Shown here: positions 1 through 12,325 of the stretch, piece by piece
Position numbering within the stretch: position 1 is the stretch's first letter
Layout of the letters: each line of letters starts with the position of its first letter
Origin: Conchocele bisecta
Lineage: Eukaryota > Mollusca > Bivalvia > Lucinida > Thyasiridae
DNA length: 64,000 bases
Reading direction: 5' to 3'
NCBI GenBank assembly: GCA_029237695.1
Contig: CM055271.1
Span: 83,153,488 to 83,217,487, forward strand
Translations under genes and position numbers: made by a program
The notes under the pieces: generated by a model
Database searches by the model: none
Told to the model about the DNA's origin: nothing
What the model saw: the letters and a program-made list of their open reading frames with translations, nothing else

Positions 1-59
1 GCCTGCAGCTAATGTCACTGTAAACATGTGAAATCCTAAGCTCAAATTGGGGAGACAAT

Positions 60-470
60 CTATTATCCGGGTGGTGGGGTTGGGGGGGGGGGGGGGATGG
101 GGGTCGAAAACAATTATAAACTAGAAATCCCATAAGCGCATGTGTATCTCTCCCCGATGACCACGAAGACGGAAAATCGGCGACTATAATGGCGGCTTTT
201 TGTTAAAGCAGGTGCGACAAAACCAAAGGGAAAACTTTCATTCTTGCGCACGGCACGACACACCTTTGGGTCATGACATATGCATGTGTGAAGTTTCATG
301 AAAATCTTCCAAAGAGTGCGAGTTATGCTCCAGACAAGACATCAGTGCGTGGAAAAAACAAAAGGGGATAACTCAAACATTAGTGAAGCAAGAGTTGTCA
401 TTCTTGCACGCGACACCTTTCAGACACGACCTATGCATGTGTGAAGTTTCATGAATAAGAACAACTTGTA
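60..470. repeat. G-run and two core units
   Basis: A G run at 79-97, then two units sharing gcatgtgtgaagtttcatga (about 280 and 435). They belong to the pearl-like class. Confidence 0.5.
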
Positions 471-527
471 TGGCATTCTGTTTATCTGAGGTAACGTGTT
501 GTGCTAGAGAATGAGCAAGTACATGTA

Positions 528-596
528 CAGTGAAACCTCTCTAAACCGGACATCCTGGGAGGTTGCCAGGGTGTCCGGCTTAGAGATGTTCCACTG
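528..596. mobile_element. 69-bp micro-MITE with TA duplication
   Basis: Almost entirely two inverted arms: cagtgaaacctctctaaacc and ggcttagagatgttccactg, with TA at 526-527 and 597-598. The same hairpin design is the core of the minisatellite at 41130-42748. Confidence 0.75.
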
Positions 597-635
597 TAAA
601 TCAGACATTATAATTTTGACCATTCTGAGGCATGT

Positions 636-985
636 TTCAGTGCTCCAGATAAGATGCGTATTGGCGTATTTTATGCAATTATTTTAGCTGAATACGCATT
701 GATTATCAAAAGTGGGAGTGCAAAATACGCACAGCAATGTGAAAAAATACGGTTTTCCAATTGAGTAGTGAAAATACTGTCATAAAGTTGAAAATTCACT
801 TAGTTGAGCTGCAAAAAGCAATCAGTGTTTGCTTTTTGCAGCTCAAATTAGTGACGGTTTCAATTTGTAATTTTTTTTAACATTTGTTCCCTATTTAGTA
901 ATGAAGAAAATCAATAATCAATTTGCAAAAGTAAAATACGCAATGAATTTGAAATCATGGGGTGTAGTACGCTTTAGACAATGCT
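636..985. mobile_element. gctccagataag element, forward copy
   Basis: tgctccagataagatgcgta to acaatgcttatctg, with inner gcaaaaagcaatcagtgttt. It matches 49206-49576 in reverse. Confidence 0.65.
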
Positions 986-1360
986 TATCTGTAGCGGATT
1001 TCACCAACATCGCAAAGTATACTCATGTTTTTCCCCGAAATGCATTATGTCATATTGAACTAACAATTGCATATATTTGATGATTTAAAAAAGTATGCAA
1101 AATTATTATACTGAATTTATTACATTATCACAGCCAAAATGGCTGTGATAATGTAATACATTCAGTATAATAAAAATTAATAAATTTATCCTAAATTTAA
1201 ATTTTTTCTCTCTTTGCAATGTTGGTGAAATAGGCTATTTTCAATGTTGGTGAAATAGGCTATTTTCAATGTTGGTGAAATAGGCTATTTTCAATGTTGG
1301 TGAAATAGGCTATTTTCAATGTTGGTGAAATAGGCTATTTTCAATGTTGGTGAAATAGGC
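984..1360. mobile_element. Foldback MITE, caatgttggtgaaataggct family, with end expansion
   Basis: Left end gatttcaccaacatcgcaaa, central palindrome cattatcacagccaaaatgg; the right end is expanded into a 25-bp tandem array (1218-1360). Confidence 0.75.
1218..1360. repeat. 25-bp tandem repeat, six units
   Basis: aatgttggtgaaataggcta then ttttc, at 1218, 1243, 1268, 1293, 1318 and 1343. It is built from the terminal inverted repeat of the MITE that contains it. Confidence 0.9.
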
Positions 1361-1399
1361 TGCAGTAGCTCTGATGTTTGTGTGCTTTGAAATCAGGAA

Positions 1400-1900
1400 C
1401 ATGCATAGCTTCTCAGCTGAGCAAAATGACCAAGAAACCCATAAAAACTAGAAAAATGTTTGTAAAACAAAATGCCACCGCTGTTGAGCATTCATGAATA
1501 CAACAGCAATCACTGAGCGAGTAAAAATTATTTTCAGAGTCGAAAACGGAATAACTGCGGATGAATCGGTGGGACAGGAAAGATTTTATGTTACGCACTC
1601 CTGCACTTGCAGGTTGGAATGTATACCAAGTATGAATAGAATCAGCCAAAAACTGTAGAAGTACATGTAGTTAAAAGTAGGAAAAATATATATTCGGAGT
1701 CGAAAAAAGGAGCATAACTGCAGCATAACTGCAGCTGGAACGTTAGAAGAGTGAAAATTGTTACCGCACTCCTGCACTTGATGGTTGGGATGTATACCAA
1801 GTATGAAGAGAATCGGCCAAAAATTGTAGAAGTAGTTCGCCAGAAAAGGGCATAACTCTGAATATATTCCACTGTATGACATGGTGACATGAAAAGAATG
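1400..1900. repeat. Core units, ccaagtatgaatagaatc family
   Basis: Two to three ~170-bp units with tgcacttgcaggttggaatg and ctgtagaagta. The same family in reverse orientation flanks the SINE in intron 2 (23220-23510 and 24000-24150). Confidence 0.65.
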
Positions 1901-2057
1901 CAGATTTTTATTTGTGTATATATATGTATATATATATATGCCAACCCAACATTATTCAGTAACCTAATGCGACGTCATTCACCAATGGAATGTCTACGAC
2001 AGTAGTTTTCAAATGTTGCGACCAAGATGTGCATGCCTATATATATATACTGTCCAT

Positions 2058-2166
2058 TTCACGAAACCTGTCCAAATTTCACTGCTATATAAACAATATG
2101 TTTTTCGATCATATTAAATTTTATCAAAATTTAAGAATGAACCTTTTATTTTTTATTTTGTGAAAG
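2058..2166. repeat. One arm of the tttcacgaaacctg MITE
   Basis: gtccatttcacgaaacctgt through aaatttaagaatgaaccttt, matching the left arm of 51192-51746. The other arm is absent. Confidence 0.65.
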
Positions 2167-3140
2167 TTGGTCCAATACTGATTTTATAACAAAAACTAGA
2201 AAATGTGTTCATAGAACACGGATGCCCCACATATCGCTTTGATAGTAAACGAGGCAAATTTCCAAGTTTAATATAGGAGATAATCCATGAACAGGGGCTT
2301 TAATCAAAAATCAAAATAAGCCTTGCGCATCTACTCATCATAAGGAAGCAAATACCAAGTTTCAGATCTGTAGCTACTACAGTTTAAAAGTTTCACAAGT
2401 TACAAGGCAAAATTGACAAATTCCAAGTCAAAAAGAGATAATCCATGACCTCGGGGTTGAATCAAAAATGGAAATAAACTTTCCGCATCTACTCATCATA
2501 AGGAAGCTGCATACCAAGTTTGAGGTCTGTAGCCAGTATAGTTTAAAAGTTTTAAGAGTTACAAGGCAAAATTGTGAAATTCTAAGTCGAAAGGTTGGAT
2601 ATAATCCATGACCTGGGGGTCGAATCAAATATGGAAATAAACTTTGTGCATCTACTCCTCATAAGGAAGCTACATACCAAGTTTGAGGTGTGTAGTTATT
2701 AGGGTTTAAGTTTTATGAGTTACAAGCCAAAATTGGGAAATTCTAAGTCGAAAAGGGGGAGATAATTCATAAACCGGGATTGAATCAAAAAATCAAAATA
2801 ACGGACGGACGGCCCACCAATAGTGAAGGGGCCATTTCCATTGTTCTAGATCAAAGAGATGGCCCCTTGTAATGAATAGAATAAATCAAAGGATTCTTTT
2901 GCATTAGGCTCCGCCCTATGGCCCCTTCTACACCCTTGGTTGCTCAGACGGACGGACAGGACGGACGTTCCTACAAATGGATACTTATGTGGCTAATTAA
3001 CCTAACTTTTTCCTTTGTTCATCCCTATTGTTCTGTGGCCACATAAACCCATTTTTAGCCACATAAAATCACGGAACAATAGAATATTACATAACCCATT
3101 GTTCTCCAAGCCACATATGTATCCATTTGTAAGCTCGGAT

Positions 3141-3179
3141 GGACGGACGGACGGACGGACGGACGGGCGGGCGGGCGGA
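3141..3179. repeat. (GGAC)n/(GGGC)n microsatellite
   Basis: Seven GGAC units followed by cgggcgggcggg. Confidence 0.9.
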
Positions 3180-3988
3180 GGGATGGGACAGGACGCGGAC
3201 TGACAAGGGTAACACTAATGCGTAAAAATAGAAATTCACTTTGTGCATTTACACACCATAAAGGATCTACATACCAAGCATCAAGACTCCAGCTATTAAT
3301 TACAGTTTAGAAGTTTTACAAGTTACAAGGCAAAATGGTGAAATTATAAGTCAACAAGAGTGCCGCATTAAGTCACAAAATACGCCCGTCGAATATGGGC
3401 CAGTCAGCGAAGATGCAGAAATGTGAAGCTGTCACCAAGGCTAGAAACATTAATGAGAATTTGAAAGACTATAGCATTATTTCTTCATCTCGTTGTGCTA
3501 AATATGTATACTAATTTAGGCGGAGATAGAAAAGTAGAGTGTAAAGTAGAAATGATAGGGAATTGGATACAATAATGTAGAAAAAATGGCTAAGTTAAAA
3601 AGGTGATATTTTTGTTAAGAAAATATTTTTTCGGCATAAAAACGTACACCAAGGTTTACATCTTCAATATGTGTAGAAGTTTCAGGTCTGTAGCTAGTAG
3701 TTTATAAATTTGACGAGTTACAAGGCAAAAAGGTGGAGATAACCAATGACTCGGGTGTCGAATCAAAAATCGAAATAAACTTTGCGCATCTACCCACCAT
3801 AGGGAAGCTACATACCAAGTTTCAGGTGTTTAGCTATTAGGGTTTAAAAGTTTTACGACTTACAGGACAAAATTGGAAAATTCTAAGTCAAAAAAGGGGG
3901 AGAAAATACATGACTCGGGGTCGAAATAAAAAAACAAAATAAACTTTGCGCATCTACTTATTATAAGGAAGCTACATACCAAGGTACA

Positions 3989-4212
3989 GGGGGCCGTTTC
4001 ACTAAACTTCTTATGACTAAAATGTTTGTAAGTGCAAAATTATAATAGTCTGTGAATTTCATATTAACAACTTTTTCTTGTAAACAATGATTTGATTTAC
4101 ATTTATTGAGCATAGGCTGCATATGAAGCATATGCTCAATAAATGTAAATCCATCAATTGAATTTGCACATACGAACATTTTAGTCGTAAGAAGTTTAGT
4201 GAAACGGACCCC
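3989..4212. mobile_element. Foldback MITE, gtttcactaaacttc family, copy 1
   Basis: Ends ggccgtttcactaaacttct and agaagtttagtgaaacgg; inner palindrome tttacatttattgagcat. Other copies are at 46667, 58104, 58866 and, in a diverged form, 6983-7195. Confidence 0.8.
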
Positions 4213-4809
4213 TGGACTGTAGCTAGTGCGGTTTTAAAAGTTTTACGACTTACAAGCCAGAATTGGAAAATTCTAAGTCGAAAAGGGGGAGATAGTCCAT
4301 GACCCAGGTGTCGAATACAAAATAGAAATAATCATTGCGTATCATAAGGATGCTACATACCAAGTTTCTGGTCTATATATCTAGTGCAGTTTAAAAGTTT
4401 TAATATCGTGGTAGGGCATAATGACTGAGTAATTTATGCAGAAAAGGAAGGTCAAGGTGAAATGAAGTTGATATGTCGTACTGAAGTTACTGATGCACCC
4501 ACTAGCAGATTATGTTGTCCGATTTTGACGGTAATAGTCGTTGAAGTGTGCATTGGAAATTACTAAATATTTAATGCGAAAGAGTAGGCCAATGTCAGAT
4601 GACGGTCATTTGTCGTACTACAGTGTCTATCACTACGGTGTATATCACTAGCAGCTGTTGTTGTCCAAATTTGTTGGTTGTAGTCGTTAGAAAGAGTTAT
4701 AAATAAAACGAACATTTAAAATGAACAAGAGTTGTCAGGACAACGAAGTGCGCCCGGTAGCAGCAAAGGAACCGAGGGCACATTTGAAAACACAACGTGC
4801 TGGATAAGT

Positions 4810-5070
4810 GAAACAAAATGTATGAGCCATTTACCAGAGCGTGTTAAGGTTTGAAGTGTACAAAGTATTTGACCTTGACCCTGGGCTTAGCAGAGGTAGA
4901 GGACCCTTGGAGCACTGCGTGTGTGAAATATGAAGCAAATCCAAGCAAGGAAAATATGGGCCATTTACCCGAGCGTCCGAGGTTAAGGTTTCGAGATGCA
5001 CAAAGTATGTGACCTTGACCCTGGGCTTAGAAAGGGCGGCACGGACGTGGATTTGCCACAGCGCAGTAGA
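4810..5070. repeat. Two ~150-bp units with gaccttgaccctggg
   Basis: Units share gccatttacc, gcgt..gaggttaaggtt and gtgaccttgaccctgggctt. They are inverted relatives of the array at 49940-50450. Confidence 0.6.
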
Positions 5071-5149
5071 GGACCCTATCGAAAATCGCGATAAAATCAA
5101 TATTCTATGGAATTTCATCAAATAAAGAAAATTGGGGAGGGTTACTTTT

Positions 5150-5333
5150 TTGTTATTGATGAAAATGCCGTCTCATCAAGATCAACACTTTTTGCAAGTA
5201 ATTTTCATATTTTTAACAACAAAAACACCCCCTTTTCATAAATGGACTACCGGTAATCTGAAAATCATTTTGTGACGATTGGATTGGTTGCAAAATTAAC
5301 ATTCCAGTTATGTCTGGGTGAAAGGGTTAAAGC
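5150..5333. mobile_element. MITE, reverse partial copy of the 53137 family
   Basis: gccgtctcatcaagatcaac through ccagttatgtctgggtgaaa to gggttaa. One end is lost. Confidence 0.55.
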
Positions 5334-5689
5334 AATGCATGTGTGAAATATCAGGTTAATGGCACGGACCCAGGACACACACACCCACCCCCACCAAAGT
5401 ATTTATTAAAATAATTAACAAAAAAATGACTAAGCCATCTTAAAATATGACATTAATCAATTCTATCAATACAACACATTTTCAGACAATTTTTTTTGGA
5501 AATCTGCTGTTTAATTTAATGGGTGCATACCGGTAGGTTGAAATAACGGATCGAGGTCTATAAATACATTATATATACCTAAAAGCATTAATAACTTATA
5601 AATGTTGTTAGGTATATTTAATGTATGTATAGACCTCGGTCCGTTACTTCAACCTGTGAATGGGTGGTCTAATGAAAAACAGCAGATTT

Positions 5690-5996
5690 ACGAGAAAAAA
5701 ATAAAACAATTATTTAATAGTTTGCTTCGAAATTAAAACACATCTTGGTATTTCATTAGAATAGTCTCCAAGAACACATCTTGGTATTTCCTTGGAGACA
5801 ATTCTAATGAAATACCAAGATGTGTTTTCATGGAAAATAAGAATGGGTGGTCTGTTTATTGACTTCTGTACAGTGTAGCATGGTAAAGGTACGACAAATT
5901 TGTGATTGCTTTTTGATACTCGCTACTTCCAATTTCAATTGGGTTTTTGGCAATTTTAATTGAGTATTTAAGCAAATACGAAGCTTATCTGGAGCC
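5690..5996. mobile_element. gctccagataag element, second subfamily, right part
   Basis: Hairpin around aaccaagatgtgttttcatg-like arms (5730-5826), then gcatggtaaaggtacgacaa to gaagcttatctggagccc. Just upstream an unrelated foldback (5520-5668) pairs gaggtctataaatacat with its inverse. Confidence 0.6.
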
Positions 5997-6000
5997 CTGC

Positions 6001-6222
6001 ACTGCCATCTTAATTTTTTGTTATCCACTGTTTATTTTCTATTTTCCATTTTTATCATCAAAAACATGCTTTGACAGCACTTTAGAATAAGCTACAACAT
6101 GCTTTGACAGCACTTCAGAATGGAAATGATTCTTAAGTGCTGTCGAACCATGTTTTTAGAAATAAGGCAAGGTAAAAAAGCAACAGCAGACGACAATTGT
6201 TCTGTGTAGTGGTCTACCGGTT
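6001..6222. mobile_element. Foldback MITE, decayed ttaacccttag family
   Basis: actgccatcttaattttttg left, tgctttgacagcacttcaga arms, ctaccggttaagatggc right. It is adjacent to a gctccagataag element. Confidence 0.6.
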
Positions 6223-6885
6223 AAGATGGCTTGGTCATCTCTCGTTGATTATTTTAATAAATACTTCTTCAGTTACATCACTCCTTCATAAACTGAAGAT
6301 TATGTGCCGGCAGGTGTGGCACCATTAAGCCTGTGGGCATGCGGGAGCATGTGTTGGAAATTGCATGAACAGATGAATCATGAAGCTGCCATCTACTGGT
6401 TCATACCGCAAATAGGTTATAGGAAATTGAAAGCGTGAATGACGGACGGGCGGACGGACGACTTTAGCAAAAGTATGCAAGAAAGGACATGGTCATGTTG
6501 TGAAAATACACCATCAACAAATATTATTACTTCCACATGTAAGAAAGATGACTTACCGGTCGTCTGGTCTTCTCTTGTCTGCCGCCAATTGACCGTGAGC
6601 TGTATATAACGATACCTTGGCCTGCACGTGCTGGTCACATGGCCAGGTAATCCCCATTCAAATTTCAGGTGAACACGTATCACTCAGTCATGTGGCCAGC
6701 TGCACTGTACAATACAATAGCTTGAATAGGCTAGCACCCATTGTATGACATTGGTGACCAGGGGCGAATCGAGCATGCATGTATGGAGGGGGCGGCGTGG
6801 ATTTCAAATGAGACACACATGTATTCGTCAACTTTCATATAAACATTCAGATTATTTTCTGCATTTTTTTTTATTTCTCATCACG

Positions 6886-6957
6886 AGTATATGTTGTTAC
6901 CACTCAGTTGAACCGTCTCGACAAGACGGTTCAACTGAGTGGTAACAACATACACTT
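6886..6957. repeat. Perfect hairpin, aaccgtctcg family, copy 1
   Basis: tatgttgttaccactcagtt and its inverted copy around aaccgtctcgacaagacggt. Other copies are at 9984, 26165 and 41017. Confidence 0.8.
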
Positions 6958-6982
6958 TGGGTGAGAAATAAGGAAATAATCT

Positions 6983-7195
6983 GGGGCCTGTCTCACTAAA
7001 GTCCGTACGACTAAGAAGTTCGTAAGTACCAAACTAAAGCTGACAACACCATTCGCATTAGCAGCCGATTTGGGTAAATCTAGTAGAACATCTGGTAGCA
7101 TTAGTAAATCACATTAATGTGTGAAATAAATTGATGGAAAATCTTCGGACGAACATTTTTATCGCACGAAGTTTGGTGAAACGCGCCCCAGATCT
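6983..7195. mobile_element. Foldback MITE, diverged gtttcactaaacttc family
   Basis: ggggcctgtctcactaaagt to gaagtttggtgaaacgcgcc, with the same layout but a different interior. Confidence 0.6.
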
Positions 7196-7199
7196 TTCC

Positions 7200-7850
7200 A
7201 CGTAATAAATGGGTTAAAATCTAAACTCGACCAATTTTAGAGACCTGGATCTGCCCATGGTGACAGGGCACATTTTGTGTCTTACTGGGAAAATGGAATG
7301 TTGGCTTTTACAGCAACTCTCATTCAACTCATTCACATAATTTGATCAGGGTTTATCACCAGTTACCGTTTTATCAACCCAATATACTTTTAACGAACAA
7401 TGCACCCTTTCCATACTGCGGGAGGAGTGTGCTATCAGATCAGGAGCTAGACTGGTCACCAATGGTATAGACCCAATTTCTCTTAGACAGTCATAGTTCA
7501 CACAATGCCATAATCCGAACTATAGGCTATTGTTCAATGGACAAGCCATATAATGCATTGTCATTGAGAAAGTTAGCATACACAAAAAGGTACCAGTGTA
7601 GCCCGAAATTCGCACTACCTGATGATCTGTGGCTACACTATTCGTCATGCATTCAAAGTATCATATATTCTTGTAAGGGTACACTGTCATTCTTTTCATG
7701 AATATATGTCATCTGATTTGGATATACACGATGTGCCGTTCGTTCGGTGGATGACAGATTATTTAAGGGTTTACGCTGCTATTATTTCGATGATTATATG
7801 GAGTCTGGTCAGGGTATACATTGTGCACCGGTAAGTTCATAAATTAATGA
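7200..7850. other. No gene or repeat recognised
   Basis: A 70-codon open frame (7622-7834) ends near a donor-like ccg|gtaagt, but the translation is not protein-like enough to call. Confidence 0.5.
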
Positions 7851-7854
7851 CACT

Positions 7855-8402
7855 CTCGATCCCACGAGATAACATCTCGTTCCCACGAGTTAGCTATGTC
7901 GTGGATAGCATCTCGTTCCCGAGAAACAATGCTAGAGATAGCATCTCGTTCCCACGAGATAGCATCTAGTTCCCATGACATCATATTCGGCTAATCAAAA
8001 TCGACGACACAGTACATATATACACATGTATGTAAATAGTTTTAAACGATACAAAACCAATGTGCGCAGTCCAGGAAGACATACCAGTGATTAAGAAAAT
8101 TAATAAAAGATACGTCTAAGAAGTCAAAGGCTTACTACCGACTTTGAATACAGTAAGATACGGTAAGAAAATGTAGTAATTTTGTAGCAACATTGTCATC
8201 CAAGATGGTGCCACGGAGTAATATCTGCTCTTTTATTGGCTGATTATATGTTGTTCGGACGAGATGCTATATCTTATCTCCTGAGAACGAGATGCTATCT
8301 CGCGGGAAAGAGATGCTATATCGTGGGAACGACATAGCTAACTCGTTGTAACGAGATGCTATATCGTGGGAACGAGATGATATGTTGTGGGAACGAGATA
8401 GA
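7855..8402. mobile_element. Element with inverted blocks of ctcgttcccacgagatagca
   Basis: Left block 7855-7981 and right block 8259-8402 each hold four to five copies of a ~21-base unit, itself partly palindromic (catctcgttcccacgag), in opposite orientation. The 280-base middle is unrelated. It is best read as a non-autonomous element whose inverted ends have multiplied. Confidence 0.7.
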
Positions 8403-9010
8403 AAAAATGCACATGTCCCTTTTAAGCTGCCGTATAAACTAGTGTAACGACAAGTTCTATATGTTGCGTCTCATCCACGAAAGTGGAGAGTGAGACATAG
8501 CGGTCACAATTCCGGCATCGTCGTCGGTGCCGTCGGTGGCATCAATACTTTGGGACGTAATTTTTGGACGTAACCAAAATTTCCAAATCTCTTGTAGTAG
8601 GCGATCCAGAAGGGGTCACCATTACCACTTGGGGGCAAATTGTCAGTATATTTTCTTGAAAGATATATATATATATATCCCTCCATATCTTTTCCGCATG
8701 ATAGCAATGTATAAGTCTTCGTTTAAAATGTTTATACCTAAAAGTTGACCCCACTAACAGCAACAGTTTTTGTTCATAAAAGGGTGTTTTGTCAATGTCA
8801 AAATAAACTGTCGCAAAATCGCATGTGCACATTGCCAAAATCCAATACACCACTACTTTACCCTATCACATTAAACCATATACAAATCTATTTTATTTCA
8901 TCAATTATTTGCTTATTCGTATTGAATTATATACTCACGGACAAAAGTCTTGTCCCCTTTACTCAATTGTTGAGTGTGGACAATGTATTTCTACTAGCAT
9001 GTCATACTAA
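8403..9010. other. No gene recognised
   Basis: An AT dinucleotide run lies at 8663-8678. The short open frames on both strands overlap and show no family. Confidence 0.5.
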
Positions 9011-9545
9011 CACGTCAATTTAAACGTCACATGGGTCAACATTGAAATCAGCCTGATCTGTAAGTTCCTGTTATTATCTAAAAATAAACCTGATGGTGAC
9101 GTTAGTTTTCAGATAAGCATACAACATGCGTTTCGTTTCTGACGTTTAGAATTGTAGTCAAAGACGCCAGGTCAGTAAAATTAGTTTATGACGTCAACGT
9201 AATTTTGGTCATTATTTTGTTACGGTGTTTGTTTCTAACGTCAGAATCATCCGAATATTGTTAGCAACAATACTAGTAACCGTGGTAACCATAATAACCA
9301 TGCTCATCCACCCGAGCGAGACGTTTTTGAACTTCTAACAGGGTTACGCCATTTTGTGACAATTTATCACGACGTCGTATATACGTAGATACCATGCTAG
9401 CGTCACATGTTTGACATTGTGTGTTTTATCTACCCGTGGTATGTGCTTAGAACATTAACTGTACGAGTTTGTGCAAGTGAAAGCTTCTTATGGGTCACGT
9501 GATCTAATTGTCCATTTTGCATTTTGCGCATCTTGTGACGTTATG
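9010..9545. promoter_or_regulatory. Cluster of CRE-like TGACGT motifs
   Basis: TGACGT or its complement at 9012, 9024, 9097, 9140, 9189 (full TGACGTCA), 9238 and 9536, plus cacgtg at 9493. About 0.3 would be expected by chance in 530 bases. No gene start is recognised nearby. Confidence 0.35.
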
Positions 9546-9983
9546 CTTTACTGAACAATGCAACTACCATGACTACTGTACTTAACTTTATGCCAGATGT
9601 TAACACTTCTAAAATCCTTAAATGCCATCATGTGTACACAGTAAATGGTCATGAACATATCAAAACTTGCTTGGATAAATGTTTTGTTTACCGAAATCCA
9701 AGATGGCCGCCAAATGTGCCGATGTTCCATCAAGTTCCACCATGCTGTCTATTGATAGCATAAAGTATTTAAAAAAACTATTTAAAAAACAGTATTACCG
9801 ATACACTGACACAGTAAAATAATGTTTTGTGTCTATGCACCTCATATAACTAATGGTACCCTATTGCATATGGTGTAGACTGAGTTGTTCCCGTGTACTC
9901 TATGTAACACATCAGCGGCACCGGAAGCATCATAAGATTGGTCCGGCGAATCTACTGGGTGCCCTCGCTACCCACCTAAAGTG

Positions 9984-10050
9984 TATGCTGTTACCACTCA
10001 GTAGAACCGTCTCGCCGAGACGGTTCATCTGAATGGTAACAGCATACACT
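9984..10050. repeat. Hairpin, aaccgtctcg family, copy 2
   Basis: gtatgctgttaccactcagt with centre accgtctcgccgagacggt. Confidence 0.8.
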
Positions 10051-10616
10051 TTTTTGAGAAATGAGAAACATTACAGAACAAATATTAACATTCCTGACAT
10101 TATTATTTGGTATATATGAATTCCGAATATTTCAATAAAAACATAGTTTTGTCACAATTATTGGTCCGGCAGTTGCCGCCGGGATCTGCCGGATCTGTTC
10201 CGACGCCCCTGCCCAACATTACAGAACAAATATTAACATTCCTGACATTATTATTTGGTATATATGATATACGCCCCTGCCCATCGTACCCTATTGTAGA
10301 TGCCATAGATTATATTGTGTTCTTGTACCTTATGTAAACCAGTGTACCCTAATGTAAATACTGTAGACTAGTTTGCGCCCTTGTACCTTATAACCGATTG
10401 TACCTTATAACCGATTGTACCCTAATGTAGATCCGGGGCATGTTCCCCCGGAAATTTTGAAATCTAAGAGGCGTGAAACGACATTTCCTGCATTCTCAGC
10501 GCCACTGTTGAGGGCCCGATGTTGCTAGGGGGGTCCGGGGGCATGCTCCCCCGTAAATGTTTGAAATCACAATTATTGGGGTGGGGGGGGGGGGCACACA
10601 CTTCCGCCGCTCCTGT

Positions 10617-11014
10617 GCTAAGCCTGAACAAATAATAATTGACAGATTACAGATTACAAGGTATGTTCATTGGACATCAACAAATAAATACAGAGAATAA
10701 ATAGTAACACAGTTATCGCCCCTGATATCAGCATGATCAGTGTGGAAATTTGCGTCTGATATAAAATGTATACAAGAATGCTGATCAATACTTTATAGGA
10801 ATTAAATCAGATAGTTTTGTATATTCTGTAGATATGACATTTTCTGGTAAAATAAACATGCATTCATTCATTAACCATTACCTCACGTAATGATTGTCAT
10901 TATTATACATAGCGGGCACTCGCAATTTTTAGAACTAGTGGAATAGTGACACAATTATTAACTTATTTAATTCCTACAAAGAACATTTTGTGACTACTGA
11001 GTGGGCATGTACCT
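10617..11014. mobile_element. TTAA-type MITE, rearranged copy
   Basis: The right end gtgggcatgtacct abuts TTAA at 11015, the same end as the copies at 50657-51163 and 59262-60604. The left end is not intact. It shares the TTAA with the large element that follows. Confidence 0.6.
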
Positions 11015-11659
11015 TTAAAGCGGTATGACTAAAGTGCACATTGCAGATTTTTGGCGCATTGGGCGCATTGGAGATTTCGCGGCGATTTGGAGTTTTATAT
11101 ATTTTGAAACGTTATTGGAAAAAGCCAAGTATGATACAATTAATAGACCTTATCAGTTCTGAAAATGCCATGGTTATTAGAAAAATTGCCATATTTATTT
11201 ACAAAGCATTTGCCATAAGGAATCGTATTTTATACCAAACAACATAAAGTCTAATATGTTATAATGTAATGTATCTTCGCCCCGTATCCGATTTAACCAA
11301 GCTTTCAAACGTCCTTATCCTAACGCATTGGTTTGTCTCAAAGTGTATGTAACATATTACATAGTTGTATTGTGCATGCACTCTTAATTATCATAACTTT
11401 ATATGCCAATTATAAACGTAAATATATATATATGTGTACATGTACATTGCAAACTTTGGATCATATTTTCGCTATGCCATTAGTCACACTGTATTGTAAT
11501 GCTCATGGGCCAGTTGGCTTAATGCAAACAAATAAATAAAAACAAATATGTTATAATATCTTCTTCACCGCACAGTCGTCTGAACAGGATATACACTGTT
11601 CGCTATCAGGCTACAAGAGTGTGTTATTTCACCTGGAGCAATACTGATAAACACATAAT

Positions 11660-11815
11660 ATACTCTGCTATTGTAACACATATATAATGCCTACCCTGTA
11701 TGTTCTGGATCTACTCTGATATTGTAACACATATATTTGCTACCCGGTCTGATCAGGATCTAAACTGATATTGTAAAACATATATAATGGCTACCCTGTT
11801 TGATAAGGATATGTA
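11660..11815. repeat. Short tandem repeat, three units of about 50 bp
   Basis: Three copies of attgtaacacatatat followed by gctaccctg and a 'gat' run. They lie inside the large TTAA-flanked element. Confidence 0.6.
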
Positions 11816-12047
11816 CTGCATATATGCGCATTCACATTGACTTAAATATATATTATAAATATGTAACAGTATGTTATATACAACAAAAACAATAATGCTT
11901 TTATTTAGAAGATATATAACATATAAAACTCGAATGCGTGTCAAAATCTCCAATGCGCCGCGGCCATATTATATTTTCGGTAGGCATTTTTCTAATATTG
12001 ATACAAACTCCACTTTACACGTGCGCATTTATCTCGATTTAAATATG

Positions 12048-12325
12048 GGCCGCGCCATACGAAAACCGGGCTTAATGACAACGTTACGGAAAGCGGTAAA
12101 CGACGTCGGAAAAACGACGATTCAAAGTGTCTAACGTTGATCTAAAACGTAATATAAGTTTTTACCACGCATCACAAAAATACTTCTAAAATGAAAAATA
12201 ATTGGGATACATTGATAATTTTGGCGGCATATGGCTTTTAAAAGATGAACAATTTAGAATACGCGAAAAAGTAAAAAACCTATTTTTTTGTCATTAAGCC
12301 CGGTTTTCGCACGGCGCGGCTCATA
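12048..12325. mobile_element. Foldback insert with gccgcgcc ends
   Basis: Left arm gccgcgccatacgaaaaccg and right arm cggttttcgcacggcgcggc are inverted copies about 30 bases long. The interior is unrelated to the host element, so it is a nested MITE-like insertion. Confidence 0.65.

Larger units (their letters stand above)
2220..4400. mobile_element. Array of ~155-175-bp core units with GGAC microsatellites
   Basis: Repeated cataaggaagctacatacca, gagttacaaggcaaaattg and ccatgacctgggggtcg units from 2220 to 2790 and 3230 to 4400, broken by gacggacggac runs (2800, 2945, 3141) and a MITE. Layout is pearl/Helentron-like. Confidence 0.65.

Noticed and set aside
7622..7834. 70-codon frame followed by a donor-like gtaagt
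   Set aside because: Composition is not convincing, and no acceptor or partner exon is seen.
9703..9825. Short frame starting aagATGGCCGCC (39 codons)
   Set aside because: The start context is good, but the frame is short, ends in low-complexity lysine/tyrosine codons and has no family. Kept only as a remark in the CRE-cluster finding.
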